From positions 639,368,306 through 639,432,305 of the forward strand of contig NC_057863.1 in the NCBI RefSeq assembly GCF_019393635.1: a DNA stretch of 64,000 nt, in the 5' to 3' direction. Below, piece after piece: positions 30,238 to 40,936 of this stretch. The position numbers and the translations under genes were made by a program. How positions within the stretch are numbered: the stretch's first letter is position 1; every line of letters begins with the position of its first letter. The DNA is from Dromiciops gliroides (Eukaryota > Chordata > Mammalia > Microbiotheria > Microbiotheriidae). The notes below the pieces were generated by a model. The model did not search any database. It was not told where the DNA came from and worked only from the letters and a program-made list of their open reading frames with translations.

Positions 30238-33200
30238 CTTGGGGGCGAGAGGGGGGTGTGGTCAGTGAGGCTGCATAGTCTACCCCAAACTTGGGGCTTA
30301 GAGCCAGCCCAGCCTCCAGTCTCAGGGAGACCCACCCCCCCAAAAGTATACTTTTTTGTAGGTGTGATCAGCCCTGCCTGGGCAATGATAAACCGCCCCC
30401 TGCTCAACCCCAAACCTGTCCCCAGAACTGCCCCAGCAGTCAACCGCTATCTTCCCCTTCCTGTGAAGGGCAGGGATATTATGGGACAGAAACTAATCCA
30501 GGTGAAGGGACTTGTCCAGGGACAGGAAGCCCAGCCCGTGGCAGACTGGGGTCTTTCTGACTGGCCTCAAAACCAGTAGGTGCCAGGCATACAGAGCATC
30601 CTATTGGAGGAGAGAAGTCAAAAATCTCCCCTGGGACATGCTTCGCGTTAATAAAATCCTTTAACATTTACTATACTCTTTTTTGGGGGGAGAGGGGCTG
30701 TACAGTCAGATACAGGGGTCATCCCCATCAAGGGGATGCCCCCAAGGCCTCTGACCAGAAGCAGGACTAGAACCTAGAACCTTGCTCTCTGTCTAGGATT
30801 CTTTGGGTCCATTGGTGTTCTGAATATGAGCCACGCCCTAGGACAGGGCTCCCTAGATCTGTACATGCCCCACCCCCCACCCCACCCCACAACCACTCAC
30901 TAGACTTTGCCTTTCTTGTGAACAATCTTCTGGCCACAGCGGAAGGTGACGTTTTTGCCTTCAGCCACCAGCTTGGTTTTGGTCCTAGGGGGCGGTGGGG
31001 TGGCCGCCACAGTGGGGAAAGGGAACTCTGCCCAGAGGACGAGAGATGCGGATGTTTAGAAATTGAGGGCTCTGGGAGCTTGTCCTTTGGGTCTTTTGGG
31101 GTCCAGGACTCCTCCAGGAAGTCCTCCCAGATTACACCTCCCTCCAGGCCTCTGCCCCACCCAGAACCACTTAAGAGATGATTGGTTCTATATTCAGAGC
31201 CATAACAAGGTTTTCTTGCACCCTGGGAAAGTTCAGTTGTGGGAGACTGGGGAGGCATGGGGCATAGGCAGTGCCCAGAGAATCTGGACCCGGCCCCTGG
31301 GGGCCCTCTGAGTTCAGTGGAGGGCTACTGCCGCCCCCCACCCCAACTGGTCAGGATGGCTGAGAATGGCCAATGTCCCCTGCCTACCCTCCAGAATGAG
31401 GGTGGGAAGGGGGAACTGTGGCAAGGAGGAGCCCTGGGCGTGGGAAGACAGGCCCCATGGGGAGGGGCAGGAGATGACAAGGCCGTGGGAAGGAAACCCT
31501 GAAGCCCCCAAATATGGCATCCTTTGGACTCAGTTAAGGTTGGGGGTGCAGGGATAGAGCTCCAAGTCTAGAGTCAGGAAGAACCACATTCAAAAATGAC
31601 CTCAAAGGAGCAGCTGGGTGGTGCAGTGGATAGAGCACCAGCCCTGGATTCAGGAGAACCTGAGTTCAAATATGACCTCACACACTTCACACTTACTAGC
31701 TGTGTGACCCTGGGCAAGTCACTTAACCCTCAATGCCCCCCCCCCATGACCTCAGACATTTACTAGCTGTGTGACCCTGGGCAGGTATTTTAGCTGCTGT
31801 CTGCCTCAGTTTCCTCATTTGTAAAGTCAAGATAATGATAATAATTATCTCCCAGTGTTGTGAAGATCCAAGGAGATAACATTTGTAAAGTGCTTAGCAT
31901 AGTGCCTGACACATAGTAGGTACTTAATAAATGGTTTCCTTCCTTCTTCTCTTCCCTCCTCTACTTCCTTTCTCTCCCTCCTTCTTTCCTTCCCCTTTCC
32001 TTTTTCTATCCTTTTTCCTCCCTTCCTTCCCTCACTCTTTTCTTTCCTTTTTCTCTCTTCCTTCTTTCCCTCTTTCCACTCACTCTTCTCTTCCCTCCTT
32101 CCTTCCTTTCTCCTCTTTCTCTCCCTTTCTCTCTTCCTTTCTACTCTCTCCACTCCTCTTCCCTCCTTTCTTCTGCTTTCTTCCTCCTTTCCTCACTCTT
32201 CCCTCTTTTCCTTTTTCTCTTCTTCCTTTCCCTCCTTCCTTCTTTCCACCCTCTCCTCTCTTCCCTCCTTCCTTCTTTCTCTTCTCTCCCTCCCTCCCTC
32301 CCTCTCTTCCTCATGATAAGCCCAAGTGCTAAGAAGCAGACCTCTACAGAGCCCCACCAAGATCTTAGCTAGAGCTGGAAGGAGCCTGAGAATTCATCTA
32401 ATCCAACTTCATTTTACAGTTAAGGAAACTGAGGCCCAGGGAAAGTAATTTTCCTTGCCCAGGGTAGCACAGGATTGTATGTGTCTGAAGCAGGATTTGA
32501 ACCCAGGTCCCATGACTTCAGAGCCAATGCCTTTTTCATGGTTCTCCACTGCCTCCAGGGTTCAGGAACCAGCTGCCAGTTTTCCCCCGACCTCTCCAGG
32601 GTCCCCCGCCTGATAGGAGGCACCGGGCTCGGCTCCATCCCTCTGCTCAACCACAGTTACCGTAGCAGAAATCGCAGCTGTGAGGACAGAGCTTCTTCAT
32701 GAACTTCTGGCGCGTGTCACAGAAGCCCCTCCGTGCCCAGGACGGGCACAAGGACAGCCTATCCTGGCAGCCTGGGTGAAAGGAGAGCAGCCGATTCAGG
32801 GGCAGGAGCCCTGCTCGGGGAAGCAGGGGGACTGGGGATGCTTGCGAGTGAGTGAGCCAGCATCAGGATGAGGGAGAGCAACTGGGGACCATGCGGAACA
32901 GGGGGCGAGGTGCCCTGGGTCTGGGTCTGAAGGAGTTAGAAACGGGGGGCAGGCCAAGCCAGGAGTCAGCAGGCAGGGACCAGACACAGCACGGGGCTGG
33001 GGATGCAGAGTCAGAAATCAACTGACCCATCAATTAGCATTTATTAAGCACCTACTGGGAACTGCACTAGGTTTTGGTGTTTGTGCACCAAAGGAAACAA
33101 GCCCTACCCGCAAGGGGTTTACATTCTAATGGGGGAGACAAGGAAATGCAAAAATCTAGACAGCATAGATGTCAAATGAATAAATATATATGTGTGTACA

Positions 33201-36200
33201 GTTAAATACAAGGCAGTTTGGGAGAGGAGGGGGGCCCCAATGGGGGGATCAGGAAAGACTTCATGACCTAGAGATGCATCCTAAAAGACAGGTCTCTGAT
33301 GATGTGAGGGAAAGAGGGTGCATTCCAAGCAGGGGGACCGGCCAGTGCAAAGACATGGAGATGGGAAATAGTCTCATGTGAGAAACAGAAAGCTTGTTTG
33401 GATCACAGACTGTGGAAGGGAGTCATGAACAGGGACTAGGCAGAGCCAAGGCTAAGCCCACAGAGCTAGACACCCAGGGGTCAAGCACTGAGCTGCCCAG
33501 AACCATCACTAGAGACAGCTGGGAAGACAGGGACCCAGCAGGCTAAAGTTGAACACCAGGGGCCAGGAAGAATGTAGGACTGGGGACTGAGGTCCAGGAG
33601 CACCAGGGCCAGGCAGAGCCTGGACTGGATCCAGAGCCAGGCACATTCAAGCTACTTAGAACACCCTGAGCACCCAACACAAATCTAGGGTGAGGATTTT
33701 AGACTCAACATCTTGTGAAATAACAGAGGATCCCTCACATCTGCGGAGGAGGGGAGGCTCAAAGGCCACCCCTAACCCCCCCAACCTCCACCCCCGCTGT
33801 CCCCAGAAAAGGGAAGAGACCCAAAGTCACCTGGCAGACGGCTGTACTCACCATAGAGCCGGTGTATGCCCCACATCTCATCCTGTGAGATTGTCTTTTT
33901 GCCTGTCAGGGTGGCATTGATATGCATCAAGGCATTAGGGTTCAGGGAGTGCATGAGCCCAAGGGCATGGCCAATCTCATGGGCAGCAATGTGGACCAGG
34001 TCAGTGAGCCAGACGCCTGTGGACAGGGTAGAATGGGACAAGAACCCTCAGAGACTCAAGAACCTTATTCCAGCCTGGGTGCTGCTGATTCTGTCTGAAG
34101 AGATGTTCTCAGGGCCTAGGGACACCAGACCGTGCTGAAGAGAACTTCACTGAACTCTGCCATCATGTCTGCCTCAGCCTGCAAAAGTCACCCTGGTCCT
34201 AGTCGTGAAGGAACTGACCCTCTCTCACCTCAGGACATTCCATAGCTCCCCAGTGCTTCAGATCAAGCTCAGACTCAGCCAGGCGTTAACCCCTCTCCAC
34301 AGCCTGACTCCAACCTAACTTCACAGTCTGCTCTCTTCCTCCTCATAAATTCTGCTTTTGGTCTAGGGCAAATGTCTAACCTTCTCTGGAACATGTGCTT
34401 TCCTACCTCCACACCTTTGCTTATATCACTCCCCTGGCCTGGAATGCCCTCCCTACCTCCACCTACTCATTCTACTCATCTTCCAAAGCCAAAGGAGTGG
34501 AAAACATCCCTGGATCTGAAATCAGAAGATCCCAGTCTGCCTCCTGGTTCTGCTCTTACAACCTATGTGACCTTGGGCAAGTCTTTGTTCTCTGGGTTTC
34601 AGTTTCTTCCTCTGTAAAGTGAGGGAGTTGAATTTGATCAGGGGTTCTTAACCTGGAGTCCATAAGCTTCTTAAAAAGTATATTCCAATCTTTGGAAAGG
34701 AGAACAGTTTTTGACCAAACATGAGATAGAGTATATTATAAAATGCAAAGTGGATGATTTTGATTATATTAAATTAAAAAATTTTTGTACAAACAGAAGC
34801 AATGCATCCAAAATTAGAAGGGAGGCAGAAAGCTGGGAAACAATTTTTGAGGCCAGTGCTTCTGATAAAGGCCTCATCTCTAAAATATATAGGGAATTAA
34901 ATCAAATTTATAAGAATCCAAGTCATTCCCCAATTGAGAAATGGTCAAAGGATATGAACAGGCAGTTTTCTGATGAAGAAACCAAAGCTATCTATTCCCA
35001 TATGAAAAAATGCTCTAAATCTCTAATGATTAGAGAGATGCAAATTAAAACAACTCTGAGGTACCACCTGACACCTATCAGATTGGCTAAAATGACAAAA
35101 AAGGAAGATAATAAATGTTGGAGAGGCTGTGGGAAAATTGGAACACTAATGCATTGTTGGTGGAGCTGTGAGCTGATCCAACCATTCTGGAGAGCAATTT
35201 GGAATTATGCCCAAAGGGCGATAAAGCTGTGCATACCCTTTGACCCAGCAATCCCACTTTTAGGTCTTTTGCCCAAAGAAATCATGGAAGGGGGAAAGGG
35301 ACCCACATGTACAAAAATATTTATAGCTGCTCTTTACGTGGTAGCAAGGAATTGGAAGTTGAGGGGGTGCCCATCAATTGGGGAATGGCTGGACAAGTTG
35401 TGGTATATGAATACAATGGAATACTATTGTGCTGTAAGAAATGATGAGCAGGAAGAGTTCAGAGAAACCTGGAGGGTCTTACGTGAGCTGATGATGAGTG
35501 AGATGAGAAGAACCAGAAGAACATTGTACACAGTATCATCAACATTGAGTGTTGACCTACTGTGATGGACTATATTCTTCTCACCAATGCAATGGTACAG
35601 AAGAGTTCCAGGGAACTCATGATAGAAGAGGATCTCCAAATCCAAGAAAAAAAAAGAAAGAAAGAACTGTGGAGTATAGATGCTGATTGAACCATATTAT
35701 TTCTTTTGTTTTGGGTGCTGTTGTTTTTTTTTCTATTTTGAGGTTTTGCATCACTGCTCTGATTCTTTCTCTTGTAACAGGATTAATGCAGAAATAGGAT
35801 TAATGTTATTATGTGTATATATATGTGTGTGTATATATATATCTATATGTATATGTATAGATATATATAGATATAACCTATATCAGATTACCTGCTGTCT
35901 AGGGGAGGGGGGAGGGAGGGGAGGGAGGGAGGGAGAAAAATCTGAAAGTGTAAAGCATGTATAAACAAAAGTTGAGAACTATCTTTACATGTAACGGAAA
36001 AAATAAAATATCTCAAAATAAACGGGAAAAAAAAATAAAAATAAAAATAAAACCTCACACACACACAAAAAAAAAGTATATTCCAGGGGGCAGCTAGGTG
36101 GCGCAGTGGACCTCAGTCCCCAATCCTCAGTCCCTGAATTCAGGAGGACCTGAGTTCAAATCCAGCCTCAGACACTTGACACTTACTAGCTGTGTGACCC

Positions 36201-37383
36201 TGGGCAAGTCACTTAACCCCAATTGCCTCACCAAAAAAATATATATATATTCCAATATCATTAGATACCTTTGTAATCCTAGAGCTTTGTTGCCTAGGGT
36301 TCCCCAAACTGTCTAAGGGTTCCATGACTAATAAGATCAAGAATCTCTGTACTGAATGATCCTAATCCTTCCCTAATGTGCCCCCCAGTGACCTCCTTCA
36401 CCCAGATATCTCTCTCCTCAAGCTTTTAGGCATACATCTTGGACCCAACAGACTATAAACTCCTGGAGGGCAGGGATTGGCTTTTTATCTTGTATCCCCA
36501 GTAATGAATACAGTGCTGAGGATACAAGTAGGTGCTTAATAAAATGTTTCTTTGAATCCTGCCCTTTATTGTGAACAACTACGTGTCTCAGTTACTTAGG
36601 AGACTATAACCTCTCTGAGGGTAAGGGCCTTGACTTAGCTAAACTTTGTGTTCCTTCCAATGCCTAGCATAAAATTCTGCATTTAGTAGATATTTAATAA
36701 ATGTTAAGTAAATTAATGGATAGATAGATGAATGGATAAATGTCTGCCTGACTGGATGAATGGATGGATGGATGGATGGATGGATGGATGGATGGATGGA
36801 TGGATGGATGGATGGATGAAGCAGCATATTTCCATCCCTCTTAGGTTCCTGCTCAAAGATCCCTCTAGGGAGGGGTTCTTAACCTGTTTGTGTCATGGAC
36901 CCCTTTGGTAGTAAAGCCTATGGACTGCCTTCCCTTCTTAAATAATGCTTTTAAATGCATAAAATAAGATATATGGAATCACAAAGGAAAGCAATTATAT
37001 TCAAATACAGTTACTGGAATATTTTTTACCAAACTTCACAAACTCCTGGGCAAGATCCCATGCATGGGATTATCCTTCCTCATTCCTCCCCAACTGTCAC
37101 CTCCCCTAACCTCTGACCCCCACCTTCCCTGGCCCTTGTCCAGCCTGCTGCCCCTTAAGACGATTGATCCCTCTTCCCCCTCCAATAACCCCTGGGATCC
37201 CTTTTCCTTTCTGAATCCTTAGCTGATGCATCAGAGCAGAGCTGCTGGCTTTACCCCCCTCCCAATCCCTCAGCTCTACCTGGCTCCTGGGTGTCCCCTC
37301 TCCTGTGGTAAATCTGATCCGTTCCTTCCATCCAGGTTCCTCTACATTCCCCTTCTATCATCTGTCTGACCTGGATGCATGTG

Positions 37384-37420
<37 letters not shown>

Positions 37421-38987
37421 TGACCCATACAAACCTGTCCTAAGCATGCACATCTCTCTGCCTATGTGTGTCCTGTTCACACCTGTCCTAGACACACAGA
37501 CCTGCCCTATACATGTAGCCGGCCTGAACCGGCTGTGTCTGTTGTATATGTGTTCCTGACCTGTATGTGTTTGCACGTGTGTCTGTTCTGCACGTGCCTG
37601 GCCTGTACACCTGTTTGTGCTGAGCACGTGCCTGTTCTAGCTACCTAGGAAAAGGTCTGAGTAGAGGAAATGAAGAGGGACTTTTTAGGGAGCTCCAGGC
37701 AGTCCAAACTCCTTGTCAGCTCTGAGGAGAGGTCTTCAGCTACCTCAGATCACTGGGTCCCTTGCTCCTGACCATAATCTTCCCCTCCCCCAACAGCTTA
37801 TTTTGGGACTCCCCCAGGACACTGGCCATAGGGCTGGAGAAAGGGGTGTCTGTGGACAGCTTTGCTGAGCCTGGTCCCAGCTCAGAGACTTCTGCAGTGA
37901 TAAACACCCCAGTCTGAGGCAATAGAGAGCCAGCCATGGCAGGAGGTGGGGGGCAGGGCAGAGGCCGGGGGCGGGGGAGGCCAGAGTTGCTGGGCCCGCC
38001 TGAGGAGACAGAACTTTGGTTCCCCTCCCAGTCCCGCTGATTCTGACCTGACCACAGGGAAGCTGATGGTGGGTTCCTAGTAATTGAGTTGGTGACATCG
38101 GCCCCTAGGAATGTAAGCTTTGGCTGGGGTGGGGGGAGGAGTGGAAGAATGAGGGGATGGAGGGGAGGATAATGGGAGATAGAGGGACGGAAGAGGGAGC
38201 AGAGGGCATGAGGACAAAGGGGGTTTTCAGAAAGGGGCCTCTCCCCTTACCTTTCTTCCAGCTGAAGCGGGTCTCGCCCACAATCCAGTATTCACTGTCA
38301 TCAAAGTGGATCTCCCCATTGGGGGGGAAGAAGGCGTGGGCCAATTCCCCTGTGGTCCCGTCGAAGCATCTGTGCACCAGCGAGCGCAGACAGTCCGTGT
38401 GGTTGATGGCATAGAAACCTGAGGACCGGTGGGAGGAGTGTAGGACCCAGCAGGTCTCTGAGAGGAAGAGGTCCACCTCCCTCTCTTTCCCACCCCACCC
38501 TTGCCTTGCCTAGGACTCACTCTGCTGTCCGGGAGACCTTGGGGGTCTTTCTAGTGATTGTAACAACACCCCAAACCTTTTACTCAATTAAGAAAAGGAA
38601 TCATTTTGTCCCCAGGTGCAACAGTCCAAATTAGACAAGAATCATAATAGAACAATTAGAAGCTTATCAAAGAACCATTTCTAGCTGAATTCTGTTGAGA
38701 GAAAGATGAGGAGAGAATAATCAACGCCGAAATTTCTATAGCATGTTGGGGTTTGCGAAGTGCTCTTATAGTCTCACTGGAGCCCCACAATGACCCTGCT
38801 GGGTTGATTATCATCCCCATTTTACAGATGAGGAAACTGAGGCACGGAGTGATTGAGGTGATTTTCCTAGGATCCCACAACCAATCCATTCAAACCCAGG
38901 TCTTGCTGACTCCAACCCAGTATTCTGCCTTCTATAACACAGTCTTATATCTCTAAAGTGATGGGAATGTTGGTGCATGCGCGCGCG

Positions 38988-39034
<47 letters not shown>

Positions 39035-40131
39035 GTCCTCAGAAATCGGCGCACACATCATCAAAGATGCTTACCTATCTTCAGATCACTGGGCAGGTCT
39101 GGGGCTACCTCCCTGAAGGTGAACGGGGATACATCACTCCACATGCGGAAGGCAGCGACCAGTCCCCTCCGGGTCTCACTCTGATTGATGAGGTTTCGGG
39201 GATAGGACAAGATCCTGGGGTAGGGAGGGAGGAGATCAGGGGGCACCTCCTTTCCTGCCCCATCCCTTATTCCGACCCCCCGCCCTTCCCGACTCTCAGA
39301 ACGTACTTGTAGGTGAGGTTGAAGTGGTCCCAGTGAAGCCGGGATGGTGTGATGGTGTAGCGTTTTGTGCGAGTTTTAGGGGGCAGTGATCCTTCTAGGG
39401 GGGCCTGGGGACCACTGAGGCTGAGGGGCCCAGGCAAGCTGACATCTTCCTTAAAGAGAACAGAGTCAGAGGAGACAGCCCTTGGTTGGTCCCCAGGGAG
39501 CCTGGGGACATTCCTCTCCCCTGGAATCACCAACACCAGCCCTCCCTCATCCATTCCACCACTGGCTGGCAATCTGGGCGCCCCACCAGCTGACCCAGCA
39601 AGACAGACAGACAGATAGAGCCAGGTCGAACCAAAAGATCCAGGGGAGGAAGGACACACAGGCAGATCGAGAGTGGACCCAAGGACAGGGCAGAGGCAGA
39701 GGCAGAGACTGGAGCAGTGGAGACATAGGGGGGAGGGGCAGGCACCGCGCTAAGTGCTTTAGAAGGATTGTTTCATTTGGATAGATGGGACACCGTCTAT
39801 TCAAAAAGTGCTGGAGACTGGACAGAGATATCAGCTGGACAAAGAGCCCAGGACAGACGGGACACACAGACATTCAGTGATCGCTCTCAGAGAGATCAAG
39901 TCCGAGACAGAGACAGAGAGAGACGGGACAGTTGGCCCGCAGGCAAGCAGGGGAAATCGTAGCCTGAGTTCTCACCTGAGTCTCTCTGGCTTCGGGCTTC
40001 GCTGGGTTCTTCAGGGACACCAGCAGGGCCAGGGCAGGGAGGAGACAGATCAGGCCAAGGAGAGTCCTATAGGGGTGCGTCCTGGCTGTCCCCCCTGGGG
40101 GCTCTGCTGGGGGGCTCACTTCAGGCCCCAT
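30063..40131 (-). CDS. MMP23B: MMP23 (CA-MMP, femalysin) metalloprotease, complete
   Basis: Atypical membrane-anchored matrix metalloprotease. Exons in transcript order: 40131-39976, 39449-39307, 39214-39075, 38418-38251, 34016-33852, 32771-32661, 31027-30901, 30237-30063. These give 394 residues, against 390 in human. The ATG at 40131 sits in a strong Kozak context (CTGGCCATGG). Features: hydrophobic type II anchor 24-40, furin-type RTKR 79-82 before YTITPSR, zinc site [11 protein letters not shown] with His215, Glu216, His219 and His225, a six-Cys ShKT domain 259-293, and an Ig-like domain with Cys325, Trp338 and Cys374. There is no hemopexin domain and no classical cysteine switch, as known for MMP23. 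The family is released by one cleavage after the prodomain, and its ShKT domain can block Kv channels. It is on the same strand as MIB2 and convergent with CDK11. Confidence 0.97.
30901..31027 (-). CDS. MMP23B: MMP23 exon 7: Ig-like domain, first half
   Basis: Encodes [20 protein letters not shown] then [20 protein letters not shown]. The Pro-rich linker leads into the Ig fold; Cys325 is the first disulfide Cys. The exon ends within a Tyr codon (TA|C). Donor GTGAGT. Confidence 0.94.
31545..31925 (+). mobile_element. MIR/CORE SINE split by a younger SINE
   Basis: The first half AGTCTAGAGTCAGGAAGAAC stops at AAATGACCTCA. It resumes after the inserted SINE as ATGACCTCAGACATTTACTA and runs to CATAGTAGGTACTTAATAAA. 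Confidence 0.75.
31609..31744 (+). mobile_element. Marsupial tRNA-type SINE nested in MIR
   Basis: GCAGCTGGGTGGTGCAGTGG to CTTAACCCTCAATGCCCC. The repeated ATGACCTCA on both sides marks the target duplication. Confidence 0.85.
31926..32311 (+). repeat. 385-bp polypyrimidine (CT-rich) tract
   Basis: Almost uninterrupted C and T built of CCTT/CTTT/TCTC units, in MMP23 intron 6 (purine-rich in the transcript). It directly follows the MIR tail, from which it may have expanded. Confidence 0.9.
32370..32560 (-). mobile_element. MIR SINE, reverse
   Basis: TTTTACAGTTAAGGAAACTG, then GGATTTGAACCCAGGTCCCA. Abuts MMP23 exon 6 at about 100 bp. Confidence 0.7.
32661..32771 (-). CDS. MMP23B: MMP23 exon 6: ShKT domain
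   Basis: Encodes one complete six-cysteine ShKT module (Cys259, 266, 275, 286, 290, 293), with WARRGFCD and CPHSCDFCY segments. In MMP23 this domain is known to modulate voltage-gated K+ channels. Acceptor TTTCACCCAG, donor GTAACT. Confidence 0.95.
33015..33450 (+). repeat. Dispersed repeat, family not identified
   Basis: TTATTAAGCACCTACTGGGA, GTTTACATTCTAATGGGGGA and GGACCGGCCAGTGCAAAGAC. Related to 21980-22260. It has the look of a widespread marsupial repeat, not assignable by eye. Confidence 0.45.
33852..34016 (-). CDS. MMP23B: MMP23 exon 5: zinc-binding active site
   Basis: Encodes [20 protein letters not shown] then [17 protein letters not shown] and ends GIHRLY. It has the full HExxHxxGxxH site and a following ALMH Met-turn. 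The preceding intron (34017-38250) is the repeat-rich one. Donor GTGAGT. Confidence 0.97.
34150..34490 (+). mobile_element. L2 LINE fragment
   Basis: GCCTGGAATGCCCTCCCTAC preceded by degenerate L2 ORF sequence (CACAGCCTGACTCCAACCTA). In MMP23 intron 4. Confidence 0.7.
34490..34639 (+). mobile_element. MIR SINE
   Basis: CTATGTGACCTTGGGCAAGT and TTTCAGTTTCTTCCTCTGTA. Ordinary MIR copy following L2. Confidence 0.7.
34688..36070 (+). mobile_element. L1 3' end with 284-codon ORF2 remnant
   Basis: Well-preserved, 5'-truncated L1. The open frame 34711-35565 encodes the ORF2 C-terminal part with [55 protein letters not shown] and [20 protein letters not shown], and ends early. A 3' UTR, TATA-repeat and A-rich tail follow. 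Duplication AAAAAGTATATTCCA lies at 34673-34687 and 36071-36085. No endonuclease or reverse-transcriptase domain is present, so it is inactive. Likely one of the younger L1 copies here. Confidence 0.95.
36086..36240 (+). mobile_element. Marsupial tRNA-type SINE at the L1 junction
   Basis: Inserted inside the L1's own target duplication; TATATTCCA is repeated after its A-rich tail. The head carries an odd CCTCAGTCCCCAATCCTCAG insertion. Confidence 0.9.
36360..36725 (+). mobile_element. Two L2 3' ends
   Basis: AACTCCTGGAGGGCAGGGAT with GTGCTTAATAAAATGTTTC, and a second end ATTTAATAAATGTTAAGTAA. Both match L2 3' UTR style. Confidence 0.65.
36740..36822 (+). repeat. (TGGA)n microsatellite
   Basis: About 15 perfect GGAT units (36760-36820) with degenerate units before. 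It follows an L2 end. Confidence 0.95.
36871..37065 (+). mobile_element. hAT-like DNA transposon copy
   Basis: AGGGGTTCTTAACCTGTTTG, GTCATGGACCCCTTTGGTAG and TGCTTTTAAATGCATAAAAT. Same family as the copies near 17935, 34640 and 44815. Confidence 0.65.
37385..37420 (+). repeat. (TG)n microsatellite
   Basis: About 17 TG units in MMP23 intron 4. Confidence 0.95.
38251..38418 (-). CDS. MMP23B: MMP23 exon 4: catalytic domain, structural metal region
   Basis: Encodes [20 protein letters not shown] and [18 protein letters not shown], including the MMP-typical HAFFP...HFD segment for structural Zn/Ca binding. Donor GTAAGG. Confidence 0.96.
38735..38950 (-). mobile_element. MIR SINE, reverse
   Basis: TTTTACAGATGAGGAAACTG and CAATCCATTCAAACCCAGGT. 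In MMP23 intron 3. Confidence 0.7.
38977..39032 (+). repeat. (GC)n(AC)n alternating purine-pyrimidine tract
   Basis: About nine GC dinucleotides directly followed by about seventeen AC units, starting 43 bp beyond the MMP23 exon 3 donor side. Confidence 0.95.
39075..39214 (-). CDS. MMP23B: MMP23 exon 3: catalytic domain, N-terminal part
   Basis: Encodes [20 protein letters not shown] and [20 protein letters not shown] then PSDLKI. Acceptor CTACCCCAG, donor GTAAGC. An alternating GC/AC tract begins about 40 nt into the following intron. Confidence 0.95.
39307..39449 (-). CDS. MMP23B: MMP23 exon 2: prodomain and furin-type site
   Basis: Residues 53-99: [13 protein letters not shown] and onward to [24 protein letters not shown] is the expected processing site; human has an Arg run here. 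Acceptor CTCTTTAAG, donor GTACGT. Confidence 0.93.
39976..40131 (-). CDS. MMP23B: MMP23 exon 1: cytosolic tail and anchor
   Basis: Residues 1-52: [14 protein letters not shown] then the hydrophobic [17 protein letters not shown] anchor. Ends ARETQ at donor GTGAGA. Confidence 0.94.
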
Positions 40132-40768
40132 GGCCAGAGCTGGGGGGAAGCTCTCACTCCGGTTGCATGGGCAGGGTTGGGGCCAGGCTGGGCCAGGCCA
40201 GGGTGGGGGGACTGGGCTGGGGGTGGGGGTGGGATAATGGGAGATGTGTCCCCTGCCGTCCAGGCCCGGGGAGCAGAGCCTCCAAACTCAAAGAGCTCCT
40301 GCTCTGAACAGACTTGAGTGTGCACACCAGCCAAAAGCAAGATCACGTTACTTGGCCGGGCCAGGCAGGAGCTGGAGCCTGGAAGAAGGAGAAGGGGCTG
40401 GAGGAGGAGGAGGAGAAGGAGGCTAAGGAGAAACAGCTGGGCCCAGGGTCAGCTCCTCCTGCTCAGCAGCTGTGGGGACGGGCTGAGGAAAGAGGGAAGG
40501 CTGGGGGTGGGGCGGGGGCATCTGTACAAAGGTCTTTCCCTCAGGCTTTCAGCATCCTCTTCTCCAAACGCCAGCATTTCTGAACTCCTTCTGTTCAGAA
40601 ACTTCGCTGACTATAGGAACAAACTTTTCATCTTGGCATTCAATGCCTTCCAGAGTCCAGCCCTCACCTTCCTTGCCAGTCTTATAGATGAGCATAATAT
40701 TTAGAGCAAGAAGGCACCTTCAAATTCGTCTGATCGGAGCCCCTCAGGTTTGGGGGGTTTGGGGTTGG

Positions 40769-40936
40769 TTTTGGGTTTTTTTTGTTTTGTTTTGTTTTGT
40801 GTTTTGCGGAGAGTTAAGTAACTTGCCCAGGGTCACACAGCTAGTAAGTGTAAAAGTGTCTGAGGCTGGATTTGAACTCAGGTCCTCCTGAATCCAGGGC
40901 TGGTTCTTTATCCACTGTGCCACCTAGCTGCACCCC
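40769..40936 (-). mobile_element. Marsupial tRNA-type SINE
   Basis: Antisense copy AGAGTTAAGTAACTTGCCCA to GTGCCACCTAGCTGCACC, with a TTTTG-repeat leader. Confidence 0.88.

Larger units (their letters stand above)
34640..36345 (+). mobile_element. hAT-like DNA transposon split by L1 and SINE
   Basis: The left part AGGGGTTCTTAACCTGGAGT (34640-34687) and right part TATTCCAATATCATTAGA to AAGGGTTCCATGACT (36241-36345) form one element. L1 (34688-36070) and a SINE (36086-36235) lie between them. Confidence 0.65.

Noticed and set aside
34711..35565. 284-codon open frame as a host gene
   Set aside because: It is the C-terminal part of L1 ORF2, with the typical Cys/His motif and conserved strings, flanked by a target duplication and an A-rich tail.
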